From an uncultured Schaedlerella sp. (lineage in GTDB: Bacteria > Bacillota > Clostridia > Lachnospirales > Lachnospiraceae), in assembly GCA_934435195.1 (NCBI GenBank), contig CAKSAJ010000028.1, positions 1 to 34,669 on the forward strand: 34,669 bases of DNA. The letters run 5' to 3'. Shown here one piece after another: positions 16,030-23,863 of this stretch. Below the pieces are notes generated by a model. It was given only the letters and a program-made list of their open reading frames with translations, made no database searches and had not been told where the DNA came from. Each line of letters starts with the position of its first letter. Within the stretch, counting starts at the first letter, position 1. Made by a program: the position numbers and the translations under genes.

Positions 16030-16644
16030 ATGAAAAAATCAATGACAATCTTATACAAAGTGCATAACAATTTATATGTAAACCTGACAAACCGTTGCTC
16101 TTGCGCCTGTACATTTTGTTTGAGACAGACAAGAGATCACATGGAAGAGTCCGATTCACTTTGGCTTGAACATGAACCAACAGTAGAAGAAGTAAAAGAA
16201 GAGTTTAAAAAATTCGATATGACACAGTTTGACGAAGTTGTATTTTGCGGATTTGGAGAGCCTACAGAAAGATTAGATGTATTGCTTGAAGTTGCAAAAT
16301 TCGTGAAAGAGACATATCAGAAACCAATTCGTGTTAATACAAACGGACAGGCAAGCCTGATCAACAAACGTGATACAGCACCGGAGTTTAAAGGCTTAGT
16401 AGATACAATTTCAATTAGCTTAAATACACCAAATGAGCAGAAATACAATGAATTGGTCCGCAGTATTTTTGGAGATAAAGCATATCGTGGAATGTTAGAT
16501 TTTGTAAAAGAAGTAAAACAGTATGTACCACATGTTGTATTGTCAACAGTCGATACAACATTGACAAAAGAAGAAGAAGCACAGTGTGCGAAGATTTGTG
16601 AAGATCTTGGAGTAACATATCGAATCCGTCCTTGGGAGGATTAA
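16030..16644 (+). CDS. Radical SAM protein, TatD-associated type
   Basis: The 204-aa product is a compact radical S-adenosylmethionine enzyme. Cys23, Cys27 and Cys30 form the CX3CX2C motif for the 4Fe-4S cluster, and VVFCGFGEPTERLD near residue 73-87 is the SAM-binding segment; DTISISLNTP lies near 125. The short length and N-terminus (LYVNLTNRCSCACTFCLRQ) match the TatD-family-linked radical SAM group. Its reaction is unknown. Here no tatD gene is adjacent; it follows pdxK instead, so it is probably co-transcribed with B6 salvage genes, perhaps only by chance. AGAAGGAGAAG precedes the start. Repeat C follows the stop. Confidence 0.88.
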   Translation: MKKSMTILYKVHNNLYVNLTNRCSCACTFCLRQTRDHMEESDSLWLEHEPTVEEVKEEFKKFDMTQFDEVVFCGFGEPTERLDVLLEVAKFVKETYQKPIRVNTNGQASLINKRDTAPEFKGLVDTISISLNTPNEQKYNELVRSIFGDKAYRGMLDFVKEVKQYVPHVVLSTVDTTLTKEEEAQCAKICEDLGVTYRIRPWED

Positions 16645-16652
16645 AAAAGGGT

Positions 16653-16721
16653 AGCCAAAGGGGACGGGGTTAATGGCTTTTTTTGCTTGCAAAAAAGCCA
16701 TTAACCCCGTCCCCTTTGGCT
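16653..16721. repeat. REP-like inverted pair C
   Basis: AGCCAAAGGGGACGGGGTTA from 16653 pairs with its complement ending at 16721, enclosing TAATGGC and T/A runs (seven T against six A) around a GCTTGC tip. It sits between the convergent radical SAM and YhgE/Pip genes, starting 9 bases after one stop and ending 13 bases before the other. The bases flanking the core (AAA/TTT) differ from pairs A and D but match across its own arms. Confidence 0.9.
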
Positions 16722-16733
16722 CTCCCTCGTTCT

Positions 16734-18929
16734 CTAAATCAAATGTGTACTTTCTAATTTTTCCATAAAAGTATCATTTAACTTGATGATCGGATTTCTC
16801 AATACCAATCCAAAGAACAAAGAAATAATCAGGAAAATTCCCAAAATTCCCATTTGTATCCAATAAGTTGAACCATACATTCCGGCGACGCATTCGCGCA
16901 TAGCAGTCATACTGTGTACAAATGGCAGCAATGGATATACAGCCCTAAAGAATGGAGGAGCAGTCTCAATCGGGAAGGTTCCACCGGAACCTGCAACCTG
17001 CACTACGAGTAAGATTACGCAGATTGCTTTGCCGATGTCCCCGAAGGAGACAGTCAGCGTGTAAATGATATTTACATATACGATACTGCTAAACCATCCT
17101 GCCAGTAAAAATAGAAATGGATGCTCACATTGAATCTGTAAATAATACAAATCACCAAGGCAGATTAAGGTAGCCTGTAAAAGTCCTACAATCAGGAAAA
17201 TCGGATAGCGGCCAAGATAAACCTGATATGGTTTTAGGTTTTTGAGTCCGGCGGTCGAAGAAGCCGAAACAGTTACTTTTAAAATAGCAACCAGTACAAT
17301 ACCGCCTACCCAGATGGAGAGGACAGAATAGAATGGAGCCATTGCTGAACCATAATTTGCCACAGGATAAATTTCGTGTGTTTTTAATGTAACAGGAGAA
17401 GATAAAAAGCTGGCAATTGTTTCGCTGTCTCCGGATAAAATCTGCTGTAGCTGTTTGTAATCCCCGCTGCTTTTGATTTTCTTCAACTGGTCAATCGTTG
17501 TGTTCATCCTTTTCGATGTCTTGTCAATCAGTGCAGAGGTGTCTGACAATGTAGTCTGAATCTTTGCAAGATCAGAAGAGGCAGAACCTGACAGTTTATG
17601 GATATTGTCTGCTGTTGTATCCAATTGTGTAAATAAAGTAGAAATGGTTGAGCTTGTCGTTCCAAGAGAATCAAACAGAGTATTCAAACTATTTTCCACA
17701 TTATTTTCATAGTCATTTTTTATGGAAACAAGGCTGTTGCTGCTTGTTTGGATCAGTTGATCCAGCTCAGCCTTTGCTGCGGCAATGTTAGCTGGCGAAT
17801 TCTGTATATCCTTTGCAGACTGGTATAACTTGTTCTGCAAATTTTGCTGAGTTGAAACAGCACTGTTCAAACGACGGATAATAGAATCCAGTTCATCTGC
17901 AATACCACTCGGCAATTCATCAGGAAGCGTATTTCTCAAATCAGAGAATGCCTGGCTAAGTGTCTGATATCCATTGATGATTGGAGTAAGCTTGTCCCCC
18001 AGACCATTTAACGTGTTAGCAAGTGTTTCTGTACTTCCTGACTGTGATGCAAACGCATCGTCAATAATAGAAGAGAGCTGTGTATAAAAGCTCTGGCTTC
18101 CGGCAATTGCTGCGTTAATTCCATCAGTTGCACCACTGATAGATGTTTTTACGTCGGAAAATGAATTTTTCGTATTTTTTAAAGAAGCTAAGTTGCTGTC
18201 CGAATGTGTTTTTGACTCAGTTAAAAATTCTGAGGTTGTGTCCAGCATATTTTTGGCAGAACCGGTCAGGGTTGAAAAGGATTGGATTGTACCGGACGCA
18301 GCAGTCAAATCATTTGAAATAGCACTCAGGTTATTTAAAAGGTTATTAAGAATTACATCAGCACCACTTTCATCTGCCATATCAGATACAGACTGAAGTG
18401 CCACAAGTGCAGTTTCAGATATTGTCTCAATAAATACAGAATTGACCTGTTTTTGGATTGCACTCGCTCCTTTGTCGGTAATCTTCGGTGCAATCGCATT
18501 TTCCTTCGCATTATAATAGTAAGTAATTTTTGGATTTTCGATATCACTAGAGAAAATGCTCATCATATCCTTACTGAAATTTTCAGGAATGATAACAGAG
18601 GCATAGTACTTTCCGGATTTTACACCCTTCGTTGCTTTATCCTTTGTAGTAAACACCCAGTCTAATTGCGTATTTTCACGAAGAGCAGAAAGAACATTGT
18701 CACCAATGTTGATATTCAGAGGAATCAAATCTCCTTCATATCCCTCGTCCACGCTTGCAACAGCAACCTTTAGGCTGCTTGTATTACCATAAGGGTCCCA
18801 GCTTGCGGCAATATTAAACCATGCATAAAGTGGTGGAACAATCGTGATTCCAAGGATGACCAGCAATGCGATTACATTTGTTTTGATCCGCACGATGTCA
18901 CGTTTAAAAATTTCCGGGATGTTTCTCAT
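16734..18929 (-). CDS. YhgE/Pip family membrane protein (second of pair)
   Basis: The 731-aa protein has one N-terminal membrane segment (about residues 18-38), a large extracytoplasmic region (about 40-510), and five or six C-terminal membrane segments (about 525-715). The extracellular part has many heptad-like Ser/Thr/Asn-rich coiled-coil stretches. This is the layout of YhgE/Pip proteins, named after the lactococcal phage infection protein and related to ABC-2 permeases. Signature words are IPPLYAWFNI-like TIVPPLYAWFNIAASWDPYG at about 30-49 and YYYNAKENAIAPKITDKGAS near 140-159. Its ATG overlaps the stop of the larger paralogue (ATGA at 18926-18929), so they are translationally coupled and may form a heteromer. 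The substrate is unknown. Confidence 0.9.
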   Translation of the reverse strand: MRNIPEIFKRDIVRIKTNVIALLVILGITIVPPLYAWFNIAASWDPYGNTSSLKVAVASVDEGYEGDLIPLNINIGDNVLSALRENTQLDWVFTTKDKATKGVKSGKYYASVIIPENFSKDMMSIFSSDIENPKITYYYNAKENAIAPKITDKGASAIQKQVNSVFIETISETALVALQSVSDMADESGADVILNNLLNNLSAISNDLTAASGTIQSFSTLTGSAKNMLDTTSEFLTESKTHSDSNLASLKNTKNSFSDVKTSISGATDGINAAIAGSQSFYTQLSSIIDDAFASQSGSTETLANTLNGLGDKLTPIINGYQTLSQAFSDLRNTLPDELPSGIADELDSIIRRLNSAVSTQQNLQNKLYQSAKDIQNSPANIAAAKAELDQLIQTSSNSLVSIKNDYENNVENSLNTLFDSLGTTSSTISTLFTQLDTTADNIHKLSGSASSDLAKIQTTLSDTSALIDKTSKRMNTTIDQLKKIKSSGDYKQLQQILSGDSETIASFLSSPVTLKTHEIYPVANYGSAMAPFYSVLSIWVGGIVLVAILKVTVSASSTAGLKNLKPYQVYLGRYPIFLIVGLLQATLICLGDLYYLQIQCEHPFLFLLAGWFSSIVYVNIIYTLTVSFGDIGKAICVILLVVQVAGSGGTFPIETAPPFFRAVYPLLPFVHSMTAMRECVAGMYGSTYWIQMGILGIFLIISLFFGLVLRNPIIKLNDTFMEKLESTHLI

Positions 18930-21466
18930 GATCGTTCATTTCCTTTCTTCAAAAGTTTTAATAATTCGTCTTCAGATAACTTGGCAAGTTCTAATTGTTT
19001 CTGTGTTTTATCGTGGATATATTCCATAATAATCAAGTAAAATGCCAATACAACTACGGAAACAATCCACAAAATTAAAAATACAAGCTTAGATTCCAAA
19101 CTGAACATCAGAATCAGAAAAACAAAAGCTAGCATGAAAATGCAATTGAATCCACGACGGATTCGTCTCGAATAAGTGCGTTCAAATTTTTCAGCCTTAT
19201 CGTTCAATTCTTTTCGCGTAACTTCATTATAGAGCATTGCTTTATAAATCATAGATACTTGCTGAGTGCTTCGTTCTGTACTGGAAGTCTCACACAACAT
19301 CAAATCTGTAACAGCAAGTCTGCGGTCAAACAGGTAATTTAGGTTCATCAGCAGAGGACGAAGTCCAAGACCGATGAGAAATGCGATTCCAAGGAATACA
19401 AGCATGATCAATAAATTTCTACGATAGTTGTGAGCATACATTCCTGCAATAGCTTCACGCATTGCACTGATTCCATACGAAAATGGAAGGAGTGGGTGCA
19501 GATTCTGGAAGAAAGCTGGCATCATCTCAATTGGATAAGTACCAGATGATCCTGGAATCTGCAAAATAACCAGAAGCACGCACAATGCCTTACCAATGTG
19601 TTTAAATGCAAGTGCCATTGCATAAATCAGACTGACATAAACAACGGAGCATACCATTCCGGCAAAAATAAAAGCGGCAGGTTCATTGCATTGGGCTTTA
19701 ATAAGCCAGATATCACCGGCACATACGATGACACTCTGAATAAGTCCGATGATTAGAAATAGAAGAAAACGGCCAAAATAACACTGAATTGCAGTTGCAT
19801 TTGGAATTTTTTCATCAAAATCTACCTCTTGTTTGAAAATAGAAACCAGAATCAGTCCACCTACCCAAAGAGCCAGATTTGTGTAAAATGGTGTCATGGC
19901 AGAACCATAATTCTTTACATCGTAGAGTACTTCTGTATCAACAGTTACCGGTGATGACATAAAAGTTGAAATGCCATCTGCATCAATTCCTTTTAGAGAA
20001 AGAAACTGCTGATATGCACTGGAGCTTTGCAAGGCTTTTAAATCCGTTGTGAGGCTGGAAAGCTTATCATTTACTGTCTGAAGTGCAGTGCCGGTCGAGT
20101 CAAGAACAGAAGCACTGTCTTTTAAGCTGCTGTCGAGCTGTCCAAGGATGGATTTCAACTGAGTAATAGAAGGAGAAATTCCATTCATTGTGGCGGAAAG
20201 ATTTCCACTTAATGTAGAAAATGTATCCAGTGACTGATTTAAAGTCGGCAGCACTGTCTGATTCAATGAGTTCTGGTAATCCCTCAAGGACTGTTTACTC
20301 TGCGATACAAGCGTGTTTAATTGAGTACGTGCAGTAGAAGCACCATTTAAAGCAGTTGTTATATTGTCATTTCCTGCTTTTAAAGAATTGACAAGTTCCT
20401 GCAATTTGGCATTTTGGCTTTCTAAATCAGCAATCTTACTATTTAAAGCTGCGACAAGCGTTTCGTTTGAAATATTGTCGGTCATCGCTTTTAAATCGTT
20501 AATCACTTCATTATTTAAATCGACCAGATACTGGATAGAAGCAATCCCGTTACTGATATTTCCATTGATCGTCTGCATATCATTTTCAATTGTTCCAAGC
20601 TTGTCAGAAGCAGAACCGTAAATATTGCTCAATAATTGATCTCCATCGGACAGGCTCTGAGAGAATGTCGAAGAAAATGTACCAATTGCACTGCGGCTGG
20701 TATTCAATACATCAGACGCACCGGAAAGTGTTTTGGCACCGGATAAAGCAGCTGCATTGACAGAATCCAAAGAGACTTGCGTGTCTGCGATAATCGAAGA
20801 ACTGCTCTTTACCGTTTCCTGAAAATTCTTCAAAGTAGTCTGATAGTCATCCAGATTCTTTTGAATATCAGAAATGGAGCGAAGTGTCTCCGTATTCATA
20901 TCACTCATATTACCGGATACTTTCGAGACAGACTTAATGATCAGATTCGAGATCGTTTCAGCAGCAACATTGGAAAAAGTATCGTTGATTTCCTGCTGAA
21001 TCGTACCGGCTCCGGTGTCTGTGATTTTTGGAGCAATCGCATTTTTCTTCTCATTTACATAATAATCTAAAACAGGGTTCTGAGGTTCGCCGCTGATGAT
21101 ACTTAGAAGAGATTCGCTGAAATTTTCAGGAATCACAATAGCAGCGTAATACTTTCCGGATTTTACACCTTCAATAGCAGCATCTTCATCTACAAAAGTC
21201 CATCCCAGAGATTCGTTTTTTTCTAATTGTTCAATAAGCGAAGCACCGGCATTGAGAGAAAGTTCATCCGAGCAGGCTCCGGTATCATTGCTGGCAATTG
21301 CTACTTTAATTCCTTTTGTATTGCTGTATGGATCCATGTTGGCGGCAATGTTGAACCAGGCATAAAGCGATGGCAGAATACAGACGCCGATCACAACAAG
21401 CATAGCAACTGGATTGCGAAGCAAACGCTTACAGTCACGTTTGAATATTTGAAGTGTTGTCTTCAT
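18926..21466 (-). CDS. YhgE/Pip family membrane protein (first of pair, with extra C-terminal domain)
   Basis: The 846-aa paralogue of the gene downstream shows the same design: an N-terminal membrane helix, SLYAWFNIAANMDPYSNT near residues 33-50, a long coiled-coil-rich outer region, and a cluster of C-terminal helices. It has an additional tail of about 130 residues with two more membrane helices (around 775-815) and a charged end (LSEDELLKLLKKGNERS). That tail is absent from its partner, so the two are not simple duplicates. It starts behind AAAGGAGGA and is the first gene of the pair. Family members have been linked to phage adsorption and to surface or secretion functions; the role here is open. 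Confidence 0.9.
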   Translation of the reverse strand: MKTTLQIFKRDCKRLLRNPVAMLVVIGVCILPSLYAWFNIAANMDPYSNTKGIKVAIASNDTGACSDELSLNAGASLIEQLEKNESLGWTFVDEDAAIEGVKSGKYYAAIVIPENFSESLLSIISGEPQNPVLDYYVNEKKNAIAPKITDTGAGTIQQEINDTFSNVAAETISNLIIKSVSKVSGNMSDMNTETLRSISDIQKNLDDYQTTLKNFQETVKSSSSIIADTQVSLDSVNAAALSGAKTLSGASDVLNTSRSAIGTFSSTFSQSLSDGDQLLSNIYGSASDKLGTIENDMQTINGNISNGIASIQYLVDLNNEVINDLKAMTDNISNETLVAALNSKIADLESQNAKLQELVNSLKAGNDNITTALNGASTARTQLNTLVSQSKQSLRDYQNSLNQTVLPTLNQSLDTFSTLSGNLSATMNGISPSITQLKSILGQLDSSLKDSASVLDSTGTALQTVNDKLSSLTTDLKALQSSSAYQQFLSLKGIDADGISTFMSSPVTVDTEVLYDVKNYGSAMTPFYTNLALWVGGLILVSIFKQEVDFDEKIPNATAIQCYFGRFLLFLIIGLIQSVIVCAGDIWLIKAQCNEPAAFIFAGMVCSVVYVSLIYAMALAFKHIGKALCVLLVILQIPGSSGTYPIEMMPAFFQNLHPLLPFSYGISAMREAIAGMYAHNYRRNLLIMLVFLGIAFLIGLGLRPLLMNLNYLFDRRLAVTDLMLCETSSTERSTQQVSMIYKAMLYNEVTRKELNDKAEKFERTYSRRIRRGFNCIFMLAFVFLILMFSLESKLVFLILWIVSVVVLAFYLIIMEYIHDKTQKQLELAKLSEDELLKLLKKGNERS

Positions 21467-21668
21467 CCTAAATAAAAATCCTCCTTTAACAACGAGTATG
21501 TATAAAATCTCAATTTAACACCAGTATATCAGAAAGTAAAAATGATTTCCATAAGCAAAAATGACGAATGGTCATTAATTTCTGAAAAGAATATTGTAAG
21601 GTTGTATAGTATATGAAAAATCTCAAATATAGAAGAAAGTAAATGAGAAAAATTATCAAGGAATAGAA

Positions 21669-21722
21669 TTGACAAGGATAGAAAGTTAGAATATACTAAC
21701 CGTATAGTTAGAAAAAGCTAAC
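21669..21722 (+). promoter_or_regulatory. Promoter of the DUF2325-flavodoxin operon with two GTTAG-N6-CTAAC operators
   Basis: TTGACA (21669-21674) and TATACT (21692-21697) are spaced by 17 bases. Two palindromes, GTTAG-N6-CTAAC, lie at 21685-21700 and 21707-21722, 22 bp centre to centre, the first covering the -10 box and the second just downstream. The half-site resembles that of DtxR/IdeR-type metal repressors, and the feo promoter has a matching site at 30249-30264. Repression by metal is inferred. The rest of the 326-base gap (21467-21792) is AT-rich and shows nothing else I can name. Confidence 0.7.
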
Positions 21723-21792
21723 ATATGATAATTAAAGGTAACACGAAAATAGAAAATGCAAGATGATGATAATCAGAAACAGGAGGAAAATA

Positions 21793-22074
21793 ATGAGCGT
21801 AGTAATTGTCGGAGGGCACGACAGAATGGTAGCCCAGTATAAGAAAATATGTAAATCTTACAAATGCAAGGTAAAAGTATTTACACATATGAAGGCGGAT
21901 TTTGATAAACAGATTGGATGTCCAGATCTTCTCGTATTATTTACAAACACAGTGTCACATAAGATGGTAAAAACAGCTTTGGATGAAATTGACAGTTCCA
22001 AAACAGATGTTGTGCGTTCTCACACAAGCAGCCAGAATGCATTGACAGAAATTTTGAAATCTTGCTGTGCATAA
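21793..22074 (+). CDS. DUF2325 family protein
   Basis: The 93-aa product (MSVVIVGGHDRMVAQYKKIC...) matches the DUF2325 family: a VIVGGHDR start, a central PDLLVLFTNTVSHKM and a Cys-containing C-terminus (SCCA). It looks like half of a Rossmann-type fold. No activity is established. ATG 21793 is chosen over 21763 because AGGAGG lies at 21781-21786. It opens an operon with DUF3793 and a flavodoxin (gaps 25 and 43 bases) behind a promoter with two putative metal-repressor sites, which suggests expression under iron limitation or redox stress. Confidence 0.85.
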   Translation: MSVVIVGGHDRMVAQYKKICKSYKCKVKVFTHMKADFDKQIGCPDLLVLFTNTVSHKMVKTALDEIDSSKTDVVRSHTSSQNALTEILKSCCA

Positions 22075-22099
22075 ATAATGAAGTGAAAGGATTGCAGAT

Positions 22100-22681
22100 A
22101 TGAAGAAACATAATATGGGAAACACTGCAGAAGGGCTGGAGCAGTGTCTGATCATGCATTGTGCCCCTACACTGGCATCTCTTAAAACCGCAAATTTATT
22201 TACATGCAAATATACATGTATACAATCACTTGAAACGAGTATCATGTACTGGGAAAGAGAGATGAAAGAAAAAGGATTAAGCCTGTTTATATTACAAAAA
22301 CAAGAAAACAGGGCGTTGATTTATGTCTGCCGCATGAAAAAGTTACAACAAGATCTGGAAAAACCAGGAGTGATGAATTTGCTTCGAAAATATGGATATC
22401 AGGATACGAATCCGCGTCATGCCATTTCTCATTTGATTGAACGTTTAGAAGAAAACGGAACATTCCCACATGAAATCGGATTATTCCTGGGGTATCCATT
22501 GGACGATGTGATCGGATTTATTGTCAATAAAGGAAAGAATTGTCATTGCATTGGATGCTGGAAAGTTTATTGCAATAAAGAAGAAGCAGAAAGAACATTT
22601 TGCAAATATAAGAAATGTACAGATGTATATAACCGACTCTGGAGAAATGGAAGAAGCATACAGAAGCTCACAGTGGCTTAA
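22100..22681 (+). CDS. DUF3793 family protein
   Basis: The 193-aa soluble protein has the DUF3793 hallmarks: an early LEQCLIMHCAPTLASLKTANL, the HEIGLFLGYPLDDVIGF segment near residues 123-140, and NKGKNCHCIGCWKVYCN near 143-160. It is cysteine-rich towards the C-terminus (HCIGCWKVYC, FCKYKKC), compatible with metal or redox chemistry, though no function is known. It is located between DUF2325 and the flavodoxin in one operon, a grouping that suggests a shared iron-responsive or electron-transfer role. GTGAAAGGA precedes the start. Confidence 0.85.
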   Translation: MKKHNMGNTAEGLEQCLIMHCAPTLASLKTANLFTCKYTCIQSLETSIMYWEREMKEKGLSLFILQKQENRALIYVCRMKKLQQDLEKPGVMNLLRKYGYQDTNPRHAISHLIERLEENGTFPHEIGLFLGYPLDDVIGFIVNKGKNCHCIGCWKVYCNKEEAERTFCKYKKCTDVYNRLWRNGRSIQKLTVA

Positions 22682-22724
22682 AGAATCACTTGATATAAAT
22701 AAATGAAAATGGAGGAAATGAAAA

Positions 22725-23147
22725 ATGAGTAAAACAGCAGTCGTATTTTGGAGTGGAACAGGAAATACAGAGGAAATGGCAAATGCAGTTTTGGAAGGGA
22801 TGAAAGAAAATGGAGCAGATGCTTCGATCTATTCAGCAGATGCATTTCAGGCAGGAGATGTAGAGGGTTACGATGCAATTGCCTTTGGATGCCCGGCAAT
22901 GGGTGCAGAAGTTTTGGAGGAAAATGAATTCCAGCCACTCTTTGACGAGTGCAAATCAGCACTGGAAGGAAAGAAGGTTGCACTGTTCGGTTCTTATGGA
23001 TGGGGCGATGGAGAATGGATGAGAAACTGGGAAGACGATTGCAGGGAGGCAGGAATAGAACTTGCCTGCGACAGTGTTGTATGCAATGATGCACCTGATG
23101 AGGATGCAATTACAGCTTGCAAGGAGTTGGGAGCGGCACTTGCATAA
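22725..23147 (+). CDS. Flavodoxin
   Basis: The 140-aa protein is a short-chain flavodoxin, an FMN-bearing electron carrier that often replaces ferredoxin when iron is scarce. The phosphate-binding loop SGTGNT is at residues 10-15, and the FMN ring-binding loops are seen as GCPAMGAEVLEE (near 55-66) and FGSYGWGDGEW (near 87-97). AATGGAGGA precedes the start. It is last in the DUF2325-DUF3793-flavodoxin operon, whose promoter carries two palindromes shared with the feo promoter, in agreement with iron-linked control. Confidence 0.95.
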   Translation: MSKTAVVFWSGTGNTEEMANAVLEGMKENGADASIYSADAFQAGDVEGYDAIAFGCPAMGAEVLEENEFQPLFDECKSALEGKKVALFGSYGWGDGEWMRNWEDDCREAGIELACDSVVCNDAPDEDAITACKELGAALA

Positions 23148-23239
23148 GCGCAAAAAAATGAATTTACTATTATAAATGATAGCGAATCTCATTTGCAAGC
23201 GGCTTATTAGATAAAATTTCTCAACAAGACAAAATTGGC

Positions 23240-23269
23240 TTGAAACAAGAAAAATAATGGATATATAAT
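23240..23269 (+). promoter_or_regulatory. Promoter of the DUF6110-like gene
   Basis: TTGAAA (23240-23245) and a perfect TATAAT (23264-23269) with an 18-base spacer, 33 bases before the start codon at 23302. It separates the DUF6110/P-type ATPase group from the flavodoxin operon. Confidence 0.65.
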
Positions 23270-23301
23270 TTGTCCATAAAAAACAGAGGAGGAATTTTAT
23301 C

Positions 23302-23658
23302 ATGTCAAATTATTTGAAATGTTTAAAGAAAGTAAATGGTAAATCAACAGGAATTTTTGCAGCAGGTGTGTTATTCGGAACAGCAGGTATCAAGGTACTT
23401 GCAAGTAAGGATGCGAAAAAGCTTTACACAAACTGTACAGCAGCGATTCTTCGTGCAAAGTCTTGTGTGATGAAAACAGCCACAACAATTCAGGAAAATG
23501 CAGAAGATATTTATGCGGAAGCACAGCAGATCAATGAAGAACGTGCAGCAGCAGAAGAAGTTGTGACAGATGTAGAAGAGGTAGATGCAGAAGAGGCAGA
23601 TGCCAACGAAACAGATGTTGAAGAAAGCTTTAAAGAAACTGAAACCGAAGAAGCATAA
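23302..23658 (+). CDS. Small DUF6110-like protein upstream of the metal ATPase
   Basis: The 118-aa protein starts with a weakly hydrophobic Gly/Ala-rich segment (STGIFAAGVLFGTAGIKVLA, residues about 15-34), then a helical stretch with two Cys (NCTAAILRAKSCVMKTA) and ends in a long acidic tail of Glu, Asp and Ala (about 78-118). It resembles the small DUF6110 proteins seen next to heavy-metal P-type ATPases in clostridia. A membrane-tethered accessory or metal-buffering partner is plausible but untested. AGAGGAGG precedes the start. The acidic tail is low-complexity and may vary in length. Two structured elements separate it from the ATPase gene. Confidence 0.7.
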   Translation: MSNYLKCLKKVNGKSTGIFAAGVLFGTAGIKVLASKDAKKLYTNCTAAILRAKSCVMKTATTIQENAEDIYAEAQQINEERAAAEEVVTDVEEVDAEEADANETDVEESFKETETEEA

Positions 23659-23671
23659 TCAAGTCGAGCAG

Positions 23672-23788
23672 CCGCGAGACTTGGCGCGTGATTCTGGTCA
23701 GCATAAGCTGACACATTCTTTACAGAATCACTGCGCATCCTCGCGGAGCGTTTATCTCAGTGGGAGATCGGACTCCCACTGAGATAAA
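23672..23788. repeat. Nested palindromic element followed by a 15-bp hairpin
   Basis: CCGCGAG (23672-23678) pairs with CTCGCGG (23740-23746). Inside it GCGC-GTGATTCTG (23684-23696) pairs with CAGAATCAC-T-GCGC (23723-23736, one bulged T). Innermost GTCAGC-ATAA-GCTGAC (23697-23712) forms a hairpin with ten unpaired bases after it. Next, TTTATCTCAGTGGGA (23751-23765) pairs perfectly with 23774-23788. The GC content is high for this region. It could be a non-autonomous mobile element or a structured RNA in the DUF6110-ATPase transcript. Confidence 0.7.
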
Positions 23789-23816
23789 TATAACCTATAA
23801 AGCAAACAAAAACCAG

Positions 23817-23846
23817 AACACCTGCAGTTTTATCTGCAGGTGTTTT
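23817..23846 (+). terminator. Hairpin just upstream of the P-type ATPase gene
   Basis: AACACCTGCAG (23817-23827) pairs perfectly with CTGCAGGTGTT (23834-23844) around TTTTAT, followed by a short T run. It ends 17 bases before the ATPase start codon, so it probably ends or attenuates the DUF6110 transcript and sets the level of ATPase read-through. Confidence 0.6.
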
Positions 23847-23863
23847 CGGAAAGAAGGATTTAC

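Noticed and set aside
23178..23192. Fur box before the DUF6110-like gene
   Set aside because: TGATAGCGAATCTCA matches only about 10 of 14 half-site positions, too weak in AT-rich DNA.
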